Below are positions 19,975-32,941 of a stretch of 64,000 nt of DNA, one piece after another (positions within the stretch are counted from its first letter, which is position 1; each line of letters opens with the position of its first letter). Both the position numbers and the translations under genes were made by a program. This DNA comes from Cinnamomum chago. Taxonomy: Eukaryota > Streptophyta > Magnoliopsida > Laurales > Lauraceae. The stretch lies in the NCBI GenBank assembly GCA_038049695.1, contig CP142456.1:71943922-72007921 (forward strand), in the 5' to 3' direction. A model generated the notes under the pieces. The model ran no database searches. It saw only the letters and a program-made list of their open reading frames with translations, and was not told the DNA's origin.

Positions 19975-20264
19975 GGGCTCGTTTGACACTTTACTAATAC
20001 AATATAAGTCAAGTAAAGTCGTCATTTTCTAGATAAGATGTCAAATCAAATGTACTTCATTCAAAACTCCTCACATCTTTTTCATTTAAAAAGTCAAAAA
20101 ATAACTACATTTACTCACTAAAATACAAAAAAACTCCACTTTTTCATACAAAAAGTCAAAAAAATTCTTTAACAAACAACTAAAATAAAATATCATTATA
20201 ATCTACTTATATTTTATTCTTTTTTTAAAATCAACTTGACTTTAATTGACTATACCAAGGTCCC
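19975..20264. mobile_element. MITE, copy 1 of a GGGCTCGTTTG-end family
   Basis: Begins GGGCTCGTTTGACACTTTAC. An AAGTCAAGTAAAGTC-type stretch follows the end and reappears inverted near the other end, which closes with GACTATACCAAGGTCCC. Copy 2 lies in opposite orientation at 24079-24374. It directly abuts the preceding PIF-like element. No coding sequence. Confidence 0.6.
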
Positions 20265-21155
20265 GCTTGGCATGTCCTCTATTTCACTTAGCACAGTTTC
20301 ATAGCACTTTTAACTGTACTCTGGTGATAATATAGGACAATCATTCAACAGTGATTACTAAAGAAATTATTGAACAATGAATTTACATCATGAAAACAGA
20401 ACCGTGCCTGTTTGTCAGGAGTGACGCACTCACGCACTGCAAATGCCCTTAATTTTATGTCGCCAATCTTGATTCAATCCTCTGCACCTTCATAAATTTT
20501 CTGAAAAATTGAAACAGATACTTGGAAAAGTTTGGTCTACTGGTCGTACTTGTTACAAGAGGGCGTTAAAATGTGGCTTAGTTCAACTAATCAAATCCAC
20601 CAGCTGGGTATTAAGAAACCCAAGAAATCAGCAGTTTAGGAAATAAATGAAAAAAAATTATACACAGATAGATTCCAACGATCTCTTATATATAATAGGA
20701 CAATTAGATTATAAGAACTTGATACCCGTACTATTTGAAAAATAAAGGAATATCTAGTGGCTCATGCTGCCGACTCACTGCGGTTTTCCCTACTTCTTAT
20801 GACTCTTTTTTTAATACAAGACTCAATTTCATTGAGTGATAAATTCTTTTCTTTTTCTTTTTCTTTTTTCTTTTCTTTGGGTGTGGTGGGGGTTGTAGAG
20901 TTGTACTTAACAATAGAATAAGATGCAACAGTGTCTTTGGGAGGCACTCTTCTAAAGAATGGGAGGAAGAGTCTCTTTGAGGGTTTTTTATTTTTATTTT
21001 TTGGGTAAAATGGGAGGAAGAGTTTAAGCGAGGCAATTCATGGTTTTGTAAGGGCTTTGTTGAGGCCATTAACTTCATCAAATCTAACTCTTAACATTGG
21101 TTGGATGTTAGGCAATGGCGATTGTATTCCCATTTAGAATAGAAACTAGATTGCC
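20265..21155. other. Spacer with no recognisable feature
   Basis: AT-rich. A CTTTTT/TTTTCT-rich tract lies at about 20845-20880. No gene or clear repeat is seen. Confidence 0.5.
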
Positions 21156-21159
21156 TAGG

Positions 21160-21348
21160 GAGAATGGCTCCTTACCTGAGTGGTAAGGAGTAGCAGTTCT
21201 TATGTCTCTATCCAAGGTTCGAACCCTAGGTACACTATCTCTTCCCGTGTGTGTGGGCTCCCTTTCCACTTTTGTGGACTTTATTCCCATCCCTGTGTGT
21301 AGGCTCTCTATTGAGTCCCAGCCTCCTTCACTTGGGTAAAAAAAAATA
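21160..21348 (+). mobile_element. tRNA-derived SINE
   Basis: An internal RNA polymerase III promoter is visible: an A-box-like CCTGAGTGGTAAGGAGTAGC near 21176 and a perfect B box GGTTCGAACCC at 21216-21226. It is followed by an unrelated body of about 110 bases and an A-tract (about 21337-21346). This order and length fit a plant SINE. The cloverleaf of a functional tRNA cannot be formed after the B box. No target duplication was found. Confidence 0.7.
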
Positions 21349-21585
21349 ATCCTTATGACAAAGGCCTCCAAAAACATGTGTCCTTTGTATCCGACTCCAC
21401 TGTAATGGTGAAGGACCTCCTAAACCAAAAATAAAAAGAAAATGTGGAACTCGGATAAAATGAAGGAAGTTTTCAATACTCCTAAGGTTGTAGAAGATAT
21501 TATAAAAATATACATCCCATGTAGCACTAAAGAGGATAAAAGGATCTGACCATTCTTAGTAAGGTTGTAGAAGATATTATAAAAA

Positions 21586-23480
21586 GAGATAATTAGTGAA
21601 ATGTCCCTCGTATAGGACTTGTAAGGCCTCTAGTCCATCAACTTTTCCTCGAAGGCTTGTAGTTCATGCAGCTTTGACATATTTCAGTGAAAGGTCCCTA
21701 GACACGTCACCTCATGGAGAGAAGTCCTTAGATATGTCACCTCATACATTTTAATGACTGATTTTCCCTTTTAATTGATTAGGCATAAAATTTTAAAATT
21801 TGAAATTTTAAATCTTCCATTCTCCCTCTTTTTCTTCTTCAATCCGGACATGGAGAGAGCCTAGGGTTTCCAGGATTGGATTGTGCTGCATTTGCGATCG
21901 ACGGATTGGATCAAGGTTTTTTTATCCAGACTTCTGCAAGTGGATCTTTGTTGCAGGAACAAGAGAGACATCGGTTTCAATCTTGAGAGGGCCACACTGA
22001 TGGGATTTGTGCAAAAATCCTAAGTTGCAGACACTCGGAAGACAAGTCTAGGATCGGTTTTGAAGGCTGCAGACAACCGGAGTTGATCTGGTGTCCATCG
22101 CCATCGCCGAAGAGGGGTTCTTGATTTCGGATTGCAGACCGAATTTGAAGCACAGAGGGCTGCTATTATCGCTGCCACCGTCACCGAAACCGGAATAAGA
22201 ACAGAGAAGATTGTTGGGTTTGACGCACTTCCCTTTGTCGAAGAAGGAGCGGGCCGCCGTGATGATCATCGTCGGAGACTCCGTCGTCCACTACAGCAGC
22301 TGTTGCACCGTGGTCAGAGAAGGGAGGACCAACGTTTTCATCGTTTCTGGTTACAGAAACCTAAGGAAGAAGACAGATTTCGGTTTGGCTCCGGGTTGTG
22401 TTCGAGTCGGTTTGGGCGAGTTGGTTCCAGGTCAGGTTTGACCTGGCCCGTTCCAGAAGTCCATCCCTATTCTAGTAAAAGTCAAATCTATTTGAGTTTT
22501 ATTTTTTTGTCAAATTTATTTGAGTTTTGGACAAATCTATCTGAGTTTTTTGCTATTTAATTGATTTATGGAACAAATTTATTTGAGTTCTATAAAAATT
22601 TATCTGAGTTCTAGACAAATCTATTTGAGTTTTTTGCTATTTATCTGACTTCTGGAACAAATTTATCTGAGTTCTGGACAAATCTATTTGAGTTCTGGAC
22701 AAATCTATCCGTGTTTTTGGCTATTTATCTGAGTTTTTTGCAAATTTATTAGATTTTTTGAAAAATATAGGTTAGTTTCTGACAAATTTATCTCCATTTT
22801 AAAAAAATTTAACTGAGTTTTTGAACGAATCTTTCTGTGTTTTTTGCAATTTATTTGTATTTTCTTAGATCTATTTGTGTTTTTTTAATTTTATTTGTAT
22901 CTTTTGAAATTTTTTTGTATTTTTTTAAATAAATTTAACTGAGTTTTTGACAAAAAAAATATTTGAATTTTTTGCCACATTGTTCGCTAATTTGGAAAAT
23001 TGGGTTATCTTAGTTTTGGCAAATGTATTTGCGTTTTTTAATTTTATTTACATCTTTTGAAATTTATTGATATTTATTTTTTAAATTTATTTGGATCTTT
23101 TGAAATTTATTTTGAATCTTTTGAAATTGATTTTCGTCTTTTGAAATTTATTTATATATTTTGAAATTTATTTTTGTCTTTTTAAACTTATCTGCGTTCT
23201 TTTTAAATTTATTGATTTTGCAATTCAGAAGAATCTGGTTTTTGCTTCTCTGAAATGGTTTGAAGTGGTTTTAAGCGAACCCTTTTTGCTGACGTGTAGA
23301 AGGGTTTTTTTGTCTTTTTCACTGAGTCATTTTCATTAGAAGACTGCAACCGGTACAATAAAATGTTGTGGATCTTAGGTAATAAAAGCAAATGATGAGG
23401 GACCTACCGCCAAAGGCCCATTTTTTTTATGGATTGTTTGCAACAAAGTCATACTTTGAGGGATCTCTCGCAGAATCCCC
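21586..23480. mobile_element. MULE-type element A with a 9-bp target duplication
   Basis: Flanked by identical 9-bp TTATAAAAA at 21577-21585 and 23481-23489. The left end is GAGATAATTAGTGAAATGTC and continues CCTC; the right end, reversed, is GGGGATTCTGCGAGAGATCC and continues CTC. The left end therefore matches the other MULE's right end, and the right end its left end (35032-37245). It holds a GC-richer core (about 21850-22460) and an AT-rich array of AAATTTATYTGAGTTTT-type units (about 22470-23200). No transposase was found, so it is non-autonomous. An open frame of 142 codons at 22132-22560 matches nothing I know. Confidence 0.85.
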
Positions 23481-24078
23481 TTATAAAAATATACATCCCA
23501 TATATAACTAAAGAGGATAAAAGGATCTGGCCATTCTCTAAGAATGAAGTGTTTTAAAAAGGCTATCTCGGAAAGATCTCTTATTAAATCTAAATTCTCT
23601 ATTCCTAAAGTCCTTTCTGTCCTCTATGCAACATCGAGGAGTTGGTTGAGCATATTCTTTTCAATTGCAACTTTGCTCGAGCCATTTAGTTTTGTTAGAA
23701 TTTTGAATTCCTAACTCATAATTGGAGAGTTGACAACATTTCTAACCAGTGGGGAGAGTGGTTTAATTATGCTCATCTTATTAAGATATCCATGAAGGAC
23801 TATAATTATCTCTAACCATGAGTGTTTTTCTTATGGTGGACCATCTGGAAGGCTGGGAATGATTCCATGTTTAAAGGTGTCATGGGGACCCTGAAAATGT
23901 CATAATACTGCCTATAGGAAGGTTTTGGATGCTCACAATCCGATCGTAGACTTGCACCCACGGTTGAGGATTGAGGAGAATGGCAGTCATCGGCTTCATT
24001 TTTTTTTTTTTTTTTTCTCTTTCTTATGCGACTTTTAGCTCACATAAAGGTGAGCCAGCTTTTGAATTTGTTGTCCAT

Positions 24079-24374
24079 CCCGTTTGGTAATTTACTTTTA
24101 AAATAAAGTGGAGTGGAGTGAAGTGAAATGAAAAAAATGAATAAAATATAAGTGAGTTATGATTGTATTTTGTTTTTAGTTGTATGAGATGGAATATTTT
24201 TTTACTTTTTGTATGGGGAAATGGAGTTTTTTTGTCTTTTAATGAGTAAATGTAGTTATTTTTTTACTTTTTTTTAAAAAGATAAAGGGAATTTTGATAA
24301 AAAGTGTTTAGGATGAGATGTTTAACTTGACTTGACTTTACTTGACTATATTAGTAAAATTACCAAACGAGCCC
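24079..24374. mobile_element. MITE, copy 2 of the GGGCTCGTTTG-end family
   Basis: Left end CCCGTTTGGTAATTTAC; right end, reversed, GGGCTCGTTTGGTAATTTTA. Its reversed right end matches the left end of copy 1 (19975), including the AGTCAAGTAAAGTCAAG stretch. It sits inside the L1 remnant, between the zinc motif and the RNase H piece. Confidence 0.7.
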
Positions 24375-24569
24375 AATGAAAATATTTATGATGTAGGTGC
24401 ATCCGAAGGTCCTAGAGTCTCTTCCACCAAAGTGGTTGAAACGGGGGCAACTCTCTTCGTCGTACAAAAGGCTAGAGATTGGGGTGTCTCTAAAGTTCAA
24501 TTTTTCTCGGATGTTGTAGAAGTCATTAATGCTATCAATGGTATAATGGACTCCTTCGTTCCAAAATGA

Positions 24570-25560
24570 AAAGAAGGGGTTCTATTCATTTGATTGTGCT
24601 TCAAAAGGTCACATTTGCTTTTGTTTTACATGGGTTCTATTTGTCTCACCTTCTAATTACTTGTTGTTCATAAATTTTTATACAATCCCCTTGTCAGGGT
24701 TAGAAATCAAATACAAAAAAAAAATGTACAAAAGTATAAAGAAATAGAGAGAGAAACAGCCAGCGATGAAGTTTGAGAAGTCTGCCTTATAGTCTCCTCT
24801 GTCAATCCTTGTAATTCATCACCTTCATGTGAAAGAATGGTTAGCAGTGATGTCTGCTTCAAAACAACAAGAACATCTCCGCTTTTCTTCTCTGACGTGA
24901 GAGAAACAAAGACCAACTTTTGGAGATGGTCACCTATTCTCGAAATTAATTGCTACCTAGTTCTCAACTTGAGAAGAGACGAGAAGCAAGTCTTCTATAT
25001 GGGAAATGATGGATTTTTGGGGCTTCTTGCTGTGGATTGGATTGTTGTTGCCTTCCCAAGTACTCTTTTTATAGCCTTCGTGAGGCCATAACTGCTGCAA
25101 GTCTTGGAGAACTGGAGACGGTTTGGAGAAGCACAATTAACGGAGGGTATAACTGTATTTTCCATAAATCTAGCTCCCATTATAATATATTAAGCTAGGA
25201 GGTTTTGGATCCAATTTTGACCGTCGGTTATGATTTTGACCGGAAGTTACAACAACTACATTCTTTATCTCTTTATCATAACCACTCATAACTACTCTCC
25301 ACTTTTCTTTTCTTTTTCAAATACTCTAATTCTCATTTTTTTCATTCTAGGATACCAATTCTTTGATTATATAAATACAAACTCATAATTTTTTTTCTTT
25401 TGCTTTTTTCTAAAAAATCTATGAATTTTTTATACATGAATATTTAAGTTGCAATGTTTGCCATATCCATGCTAAGCACGGGTAATTTTGCTAGTCAGGG
25501 GTGTAACCGCACAGATCGTGAGAGATAATTGCATAACGACGGATGAAATGGGCGTTTTTG
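24570..25560. mobile_element. Insertion in the L1 remnant with a Helitron-like 3' end
   Basis: This roughly 1 kb block separates the two halves of the L1 RNase H region. It ends ATGCTAAGCACGGGTAATTT then TGCTAG at 25494, followed by T: a short palindrome then CTAG|T, as in Helitron 3' termini. A very similar end is present at 59210-59240. A 5' TC end could not be chosen with confidence. Part of the block (about 24700-25250) has an LTR-like look. No gene is seen. Confidence 0.4.
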
Positions 25561-25837
25561 CCTTGGAAAAATGGATGTATTGATGAATGAGATTTTGTGT
25601 GTCAACATGGACCGGAAGTGTTTGGTAGGTTCTATAGTTCTAGACACTAAACTAGTTGCCGAGAGTTTTAAGGATATTTGGTTTTGTCATGTTCGTAGGA
25701 GCTTCAGTGGGTTGGCTCATGATCTTGCTAAACTTGAGGCCCTGGAACATCTATTTTGGGCGTCTAATTGGTGCATTTGATTTGTTTTCGGGTTTCATGT
25801 ATGCCTTTTCTTTTTTTAACCCAGTCAAGGAGGTTGG

Positions 25838-25955
25838 TGCCTAAGAAAAAGCCCGCACACATGCGAGAAGGCAGCCCGCAATAGCGGGAAGAAGGCCCAC
25901 ACAAGAGGAGAAAGAAGCCCGCAAACGAGGAAAGAAAGCCCACACAAGAAGGAAG
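25838..25955. repeat. Short degenerate tandem repeat of AGAAGCCCGCACAC type
   Basis: About five units of 20-24 bp built on AAGCCCGCACACxxGAGAA, alternating CCCGC and CCCAC. Origin unknown. Confidence 0.65.
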
Positions 25956-26220
25956 AGGTGATGTACCTAGGGTTTAAACCATGAGCAGTCAGGTGAGAAC
26001 TGCCGCCACTTACCAATGTGGTAAGTGGCCATTTTCGGGTTTGATGTTAGTTTCACTCTTTCTTCTTTTTATTCTTATATTTCTTCCTCTATTGGTTTGA
26101 TACTAGTTCTTCTTTGAAAAAAAAAAAAAGGCGTGGCAGTGATTTAGAGCAATATGGATTTCAAAGTTGAGCCCTATTAATGAATTTATAGTGATGAACT
26201 CAAAAAATTATCTAAATTTA

Positions 26221-26904
26221 GACCTTGTTTAGTATCTCTACTCTTTTTTTTATATATAAACCCATCAAAATAGAGCCATTAAAAAGAGAGGTATAAAGAA
26301 AAGAGGTAGAATCAAAAGAAGTGTTTGGTAAAACAAAGATCTATGTTATATAGACTTTTTTATATCAATGGTTGAAAATCTTTCATAAATTTCTCGATAT
26401 CTACTAAGTATCATGCCTTGAAAATTGATTCTATGGCCGTGTTCAACCTTCCAAAGAGATCTAACAGTTTAAATCTTGTGTTTGGGGCCCATATAATCTA
26501 TAAAATCGCTTTCAATGGCTCACATTTTTTGCACATCTCCCAAAATTGGTGATGATCCAACGGCTGAAATTTGATGTCATAGCCGTATTTGATCTTTTTA
26601 ACATTTCCAACGGTTTGGATCTTGATTAACTCTCTTAAATTTTGTGAAAAAAGATATAAACAAAAAATGGAACTAAGGCGTGAATGGGTAAGAACACTGT
26701 TCACTCGCCTCCTTTTTTTCCCTCTGCTTTCTACATGCTATCAATGGTAGGCTGTAGGAAATAGAGGCATTGACGCTACTTCTATATTAAAAAAAAAAAG
26801 AAATAGGCTGTCAAAAGCTGCCAAACGCCTTTATTATCAAAATCTCTATCCAATTTAGAGAGATTGAAAAATAAAGTCAAAAATTAGTGATGCCAAACAT
26901 GGGC
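26221..26904. mobile_element. Non-autonomous PIF/Harbinger-like element
   Basis: TTA lies on both sides (26218-26220 and 26905-26907). The ends are GACCTTGTTTAGTATC and, reversed, GCCCATGTTTGGCATC. The interior (ATGGCCGTGTTCAACC, TTTGGGGCCCATA) resembles the 18818-19971 element. No coding sequence. Confidence 0.6.
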
Positions 26905-26909
26905 TTACC

Positions 26910-29900
26910 CTAATAAAATAGTAAGTCATGTAATTTTACTCATTTTCTTATCCGATATTACTTACCTAATTTGAGTGGCATCAATTTGACGCTGGGCTGA
27001 CATTGATTAAACTCAAAATGTTTTGTATTAATTGATGCACAACAATTTTAAGCAGTTTAGATCTCAAAGGTGCTACCCACTAGTGGATTTATAATGATGG
27101 GCTGGATGCATTCCAGGTCCCACGGTGAGCGAATCCAATTCATGGTATATGGTACGAGAAATAAACTTTTTAACTTTTTCTATAAAAAAAAAAAAAAACG
27201 GAGTTGTTTTTCACTCTTAACTTCATGCCTCACCTCACTTTACATTAATTCACAGTTCATCCAAACATGGCCAAAGTTAAGAAACAGTTAGATTTGTAAT
27301 TTAAAATATGAGAATTCTCGTAACAATGTAATTAAAGTTTTGGCTCATTTTTGAAAAGGTACATAAAGATTTGAATATTTCAAAATAGTATAAAAGTTTT
27401 CTACAATTCTTTCAATAAAATCCTCTCCATAATATTGTTTGAGAAATGACATGGAAAAAGAAAACCTTCGTTTATGACATGTTTTTGTCTTTTTTTAACC
27501 TCTTTCCTCCCTAAACTAGTGAATTTAATATTGATGGTCATAACTATTTAATGAAGCTAGTTTTTTCTAGTCATTTAGAAACCCATTTTTTAACCATCCA
27601 TACATCAAAGGTAGTTGTAGTGGGGCCCACTAGGTTGTTTAGGTTGGGCTTGATCATTTCTCTTATATGATTTATTAAAGGAAAATTTTGAAAAAAAAAA
27701 TGACATAAGGGTATTTTTATCATTTCTCAAATTGTTTTTGAAAATGAGCCAAGAGTTTTATTCCTTTTATAAATTCTCCAATTTAAAATATCATGACATA
27801 ATGGGGCAATCCGGCCGGGATACAATGCAGCACGACATTATAGGATGGTGAGCGCCCATCTTCAATGCATGGTGGGGCCCACCTTTTAAAATATGAGCCA
27901 GTGATCAACCCTAGGACCCATAACATTCATTGTATATAAGTTTTCAAAGAAACTTTCAGTGGACCAACCGTTAGATTGAGCACGCATGAGTGACTCCCAA
28001 ATCTACAAACACAAAAATAATAATATTAATAATAAATAAGAAGCTTTGGTCCAATGAAACGATAAGTTTGTGAACCCACTGAACCATGGTCAACAGCTTT
28101 TCAGCACAAAAAGGTCCAATATCCAACTATAAGGCTAAGGGCACAAAAAGGGTAAAGCAACAAGAACCGATGGTAGGACCTACCAATCCAACAGTAGAGC
28201 CGATGATTACACCAGTAGCAGATGCTAGAAACAGTAGAAGCTGACCCATGTAGTCACATGGCACTTTGTAATTGAGTTAGCCCTAGAAGCCCGGGAACTG
28301 AGTCACTAGCTGAAATCTCCAGCTACTTTTTTATGGTAAGAATCTCCAGCTACATGGGCACATGAAAGGCCTCATCAACTGAACCATTCTCAGGGCTCTA
28401 ACTATTTAAGGCCTGTGAGTGGCCACATGCAGTTTCAAGCCCCCATTTTACCCTACTATTAGGGCACATTTGTGTACATACTTTTCCACTGGAAAAAAGC
28501 TTAAAAGCAAAGTAGCTTTTTCTGCAATAAAATCCATCTTTGGTTCAGCCATTTTTCTGTGAAGTAAAGTGCAAGAATGAACCAAATTGCAGTATTTGTT
28601 TGAATGTGGCGAGAAGGGAAATGATTGAGAGGGATTTTAGGATATCCATTGCTATTGCACAGCTACAAAATAAAGAGAGAGATCTCTTCAAGTGCCATTT
28701 CCATTGAAGGGCCATTTTTCTAAGATGATAAATACCATTGGTAACAACATTACGAGAATAAAGAAAGTAAAATGTTCGCCGACAAATGAGCAAGCTAACG
28801 TGAATTCTTTTTTCCTTTTAATCGGGGGGACATTACTTGAACTTGCAACCTCAAAGTTGCAATAGTGAGCACCTGCCACTGTGTAACATACTCAGATTTA
28901 GTCAGTCTTAGGCCCTATTTCGAGTGGATAAGGCAACGATGATGATGGTCTTGGTGGTAATCCTAAACTTGCCTCATACCCCAGTTCAGTTTCAGTGGCA
29001 ACCCATACACGTATGATATGGAGGGTTAGTATAAGAACATATGGGCCGCACTTCACATTGAGATCCATGCCCAAACGATCCAAAAGCCAGCACAGGCTTA
29101 CTATTTTTTGACATTTATACCAATTGGAGATAGACCTTGTAGCTTTTATCAAAACCAATGGGCCCAAGCAAGTCAAATTTCTATTAATGGGTCAATGCAT
29201 TAAATATGGGCTTGAGCCAAATCAGGCCCAAACTATTGGCAGTCCCCACAAGCCCTTGGATCTCCACCCATCCAATCACCACCTTCTAAGTATACGGGCC
29301 AAGGAAGATTATTGCCACCCCACTGGGGCCAGGCTTCCCTACCATTGATTATTCTATGCCAAGACTTCAACCTGAACAGATAAATGCGTTTTCAAGGTTG
29401 GAAAAACTCAAAAATAAGAAATCTAAAGTTTCATTTTATTTTATTGGAAAGCGCTTTTCATATTCATGCAATTCTCATGCAGAAAAAGTATTGAAATCCC
29501 ATGGAAAACAACCCTTTTGAGAACACATTTATAAGAGATCCCTCGACCTACCATGTTAGTCTATTAATAGACTTGGGCCCTGACTGGTGGACTTGGATCT
29601 TTAATCCAGAATGAGGAGGCTTCTATTCTGCAGCTTATTGGGCCTAACCCAGGATGACCCAGTCCTTTATTGGGCTAAGTTGGATTGCTACCATGTCGGG
29701 TTGAGCCAAGTCGTTTATGAGCTAGGTTGGACCTGATGACCAAGTCATTGGTTATGATTGTTTTAACTACTATAGGTAGTTATGTTACTATGGGTCATGT
29801 AGTTAAGCTACGCAGAACAACATCAGCCATAGCAAACAAAAAATGAATGGGCATTGGGTAGACCAATTTCAAATGGGGTTTAATTTTTTGGTTTCTTGAT

Positions 29901-30530
29901 CGAGAGTTGGGATGATTGGATCAAAGTGTATGCAAACATTAATTTTAAAAGGGTCCAGTTTTTTTTGGGTTCTTGATCAACAGTAGGGATGATTGGAACA
30001 AAGTGTATGCAAACCTGTATTGGCTCTGCCCATCCCAAGGTGGAATAAAAACAAAGGGTTACGACCATTTAAACCCCCCTAATCCACAGCCCAACCTATC
30101 CAATAACCTGCTTTCCTTGATTTTCATGCATTACGATGGAGCCAACAGGAGTTGGACGTCCTTATTAAAAAAAACGCTGTATACCTTGGCTCTTTTCTCT
30201 CAGGCAATCATGGATTACATAAAGACAAATGTGCCCATGTAGCAACTTGATTAGAAAGGGAATTCCCCAACTTTCCATACCATGGAGCAATTATATGGTG
30301 GAACAATGTTGGAGTTGTTTCCTTTGCTTCCAACCCAATTTTCCATGTTGAGGTTGATTACCACTATATATGGAAAAAAGTGATGCGCACGGCTTTCTTT
30401 ACTCAAAGACAACCTAATTGTTCACCAAAAGGAAACTGTGAATATTTGATTTCTATAATTTCTCCTAATGTACAGCTCCTGATCTGTAAATCTTCTCTTC
30501 CTTCGTAAAATTGTAAGCACAATCTCTATC
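26910..30530. other. Spacer, gene-free, with one direct duplication
   Basis: No gene is recognised. A direct duplication of about 62 bp (TTTCTTGATCGAGAGTTGGG against GGTTCTTGATCAACAGTAGG, both ending AAAGTGTATGCAAAC) lies at 29876-29937 and 29951-30014. Short ORFs elsewhere match nothing. Confidence 0.5.
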
Positions 30531-30536
30531 TAGAGG

Positions 30537-30701
30537 AATGTTCAATTGCATTCATCCCTCACCATAGGGTGAGGGATGCTTCCATAAATAGGAGATTTCA
30601 AGTACAAAAGAGGGATTTCAAGTACATAGGATGAGGTACAAAAAGGAGAAAAGGGAAAGTACCCTCACCCTATGGTGAGGGATGGATCCACTTGAACATT
30701 T
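30537..30701. mobile_element. Small MITE with palindromic ends
   Basis: About 40-bp inverted ends: AATGTTCAATTGCATTCATC then CCTCACCATAGGGTGAGGG, mirrored on the right. Each end contains its own hairpin, CCCTCACC-ATAG-GGTGAGGG. A second copy starts at 63909 and runs off the window. No target duplication was identified. Confidence 0.75.
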
Positions 30702-31618
30702 CCCCTTTATATAAATCATCCCACCTCTCTATAAGAGTGAGACAGAGCCTTTTTGCAAAATCTTACAAGAAGAAACTTGGAATAGAAGAAGTCTAATCAG
30801 TTGGCTGAGAACCAGACACCGAACCACTAAGCCATCCCTTTATTGTCAGCCACCATCTTAGTTGGATCTCAATTGAACTCTCCTAGAGATTAGGATTAAG
30901 ACTTACAATGGAGACTATGATCTCCATAACAGCTGACCTGCCCAGCAGCTTATGTTCCACTAGGTGGGGTTTAAAAATCATGGCTCTATGTCTTTCCATT
31001 TTATAGTACAAAAGAAATAGAAAAGGCATGCCTACCAAAAATAAAATAAAGAAAATAAAGCTTTTGCTAAAGGAAGAAAAACATTGGGGTCATCTTTCAC
31101 TTGATTGTGGTGAATAACATCAATGTAAGTTTGATTGGGGGTAGACCATAAATGCAACCAGGCCTCTTCTTCAATGATTTCATCATATGGGGAGAAAGGA
31201 GATGGTGAGTGGAAGATGATGAGGGGTTGGTGCAGCCACTTTTAGGTCCTTTAGATGAGCTTCAATGATTGGAGGTGAGAAAAGCCAAGTCATAAAAAGT
31301 TCGAAAAACATGCAAAGGAAACGCATGTCTGTCAGGGTTGATCCCAGGTTGAAAATTGGAACAACCCAAGCCCTACCTGAATAGTATGTGCTGAACCTGA
31401 ACCTGAACCTGAAATTGACTCTAATCATGCCCTAACATGCTCAACCTGCTGTGCAATTCGGGTTGAGTTGGGTTGAGTTCAGAATGAGTCAGGTACTCAA
31501 AATTCATGGGTTTCTCATTGGTATATCAGATTTAAAATAGAATTTATGTACTTCAATGTAATGTGTGTATTATATAGGGATGTTTGTTTGCTGGGAATAA
31601 TATCTCAAGCGAATTGCA

Positions 31619-31829
31619 TATGTTGGGCAATTATGATAGTAATATCAGTTGTTCAATTGATGGAATTCAGAAATAAATAAAATTTGGAATGTCACTTTTG
31701 ACCTTTTAAATTTTCCAAATTCCTTATGTTGGGCAATTATGATAGTAATATCTGTTGTTCAATTGATGGAATTCAGAAATAAATAAAATTCGGAATGTCA
31801 CTTTTGACCTTTTAAATTTTCCAAATTCC
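31619..31829. repeat. 106-bp tandem duplication
   Basis: Two head-to-tail copies starting TATGTTGGGCAATTATGATA at 31619 and 31725, differing at about two positions. No gene. Confidence 0.9.
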
Positions 31830-32320
31830 AACAATCTAAATGTATGGTGTTTGGAGACTTGGACGTGCTTCTCTGCTTAATAACTTAATTACAAGAATAG
31901 GATTCCTATGAATTCTAAATATTCCAAAAATTAGGTAATTTGAAGAAATAAAGGCTAGGTTTATAAATGGCAATCAAATAATCTTTTCTTTTAACGTAAA
32001 ATGAATTATGAGTAGATGGAAAAAAAGAAGATATACTAGGGTAATGGTTGGGTATTCATTTTTTTCATATCCTCCAAGATTCATTTTCCATTAAAAAAAG
32101 GGATTAATTGATAGTCAATTATATATAATCACCTTTATTTATTCAATTTTAGCCACTTTTAGAACTCATACCTAAAAATCATAGGAATTCCCATGTAATT
32201 TCTCTGCAAATAGATGGGCAAAAAACTATTAGAAGACAACATGTGGAGTATCAAGCACAACTCCTGGTGAGGATAATTCTGAATGTTGTTCATATGATTT
32301 CCAAATGCTTAAATACAATT

Positions 32321-32684
32321 GGGCCCGTTTCTTTACTAGAATTCATAGAATTCGTGTCTGGTGGTTGTCTGGGAATTTTAAATGCTAGTATTTGAAATGC
32401 TGTCAAATTCTGGAATTCTAAATTCGTTGTTTCCTCCATGGCCTGAATTCTTGCCTGAGTTTTCGAAATGCCGTCATCCTTCTCTCGGAATTCCTATGTC
32501 AAGTGAGATTTTCAAATCTTCCTTATTAAAGTGGTTTTTCGAAGCTGAGTTTTTTGGGATTTCAAATGTCTGGAATTTCAAATGCCCATGAATTTTGGTA
32601 ATGAAACACAAAATTCCTGACAGGAATTTTGAATTCCCAGACAGCTTGAATTCTTGTCAAAAATTCTAGTAAAGAAACGGGGCC
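32321..32684. mobile_element. MITE derived from the PIF/Harbinger element at 1.7-4.9 kb
   Basis: Ends GGGCCCGTTTCTTTACTAGA and, reversed from the right, GGCCCCGTTTCTTTACTAGA. The first 100 bases (GTGTCTGGTGGTTGTCTGGG, AAATGCTAGTATTTGAAATG) match the right terminus of the two-gene element near 4901. TAA follows the right end; the left flank is not a clear match. Confidence 0.8.
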
Positions 32685-32941
32685 TAAAAGCAAAAGTAAT
32701 ATTTTAAAAGGGGGGTTTTCTAAAACTTAGAATACTCCATAGAAGCTACACACAACGCTAATAGAAAATCCCAACATTGGATTCCAGTTTGAAATGCTTC
32801 TAAACGAAAAAATTAGCTATAAATAAATCAAAACATATCACTCATGTTCATGCGATTATTAGGTGGATTTCGATCTGCTGTGAGAGTACGCACAATCAGT
32901 TATGGAAACGCCTCCATGGGCTTATTTATTTAGGGACATGA

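Larger units (their letters stand above)
21437..25790 (+). pseudogene. Degenerate L1 (LINE) ORF2 3' end, split by nested insertions
   Basis: Pieces lie at about 21437-21585, 23481-24078, 24375-24569 and 25565-25790. The second piece encodes a zf-RVT zinc motif (CPLCNIEELVEHILFNCNF, about 23618-23675) followed by a stop where Trp is usual. The third and fourth encode halves of a C-terminal RNase H-like domain (ARDWGVSKVQFFSDVVEVIN at about 24470-24530; VRRSFSGLAHDLAKLEA at about 25695-25745). The separating inserts are a MULE, a MITE and a further roughly 1 kb insertion. Of about 75 bp in the first piece, part is tandemly duplicated. It is inactive. Confidence 0.75.

Noticed and set aside
21160..21240. 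tRNA gene
   Set aside because: A and B boxes are present, but the acceptor stem and cloverleaf do not close and an A-tailed body follows; a SINE fits better.
22132..22560. 142-codon open frame within MULE A
   Set aside because: No known domain; it lies in the shared core and runs into the AT-rich array. A captured host fragment is possible but unsupported.
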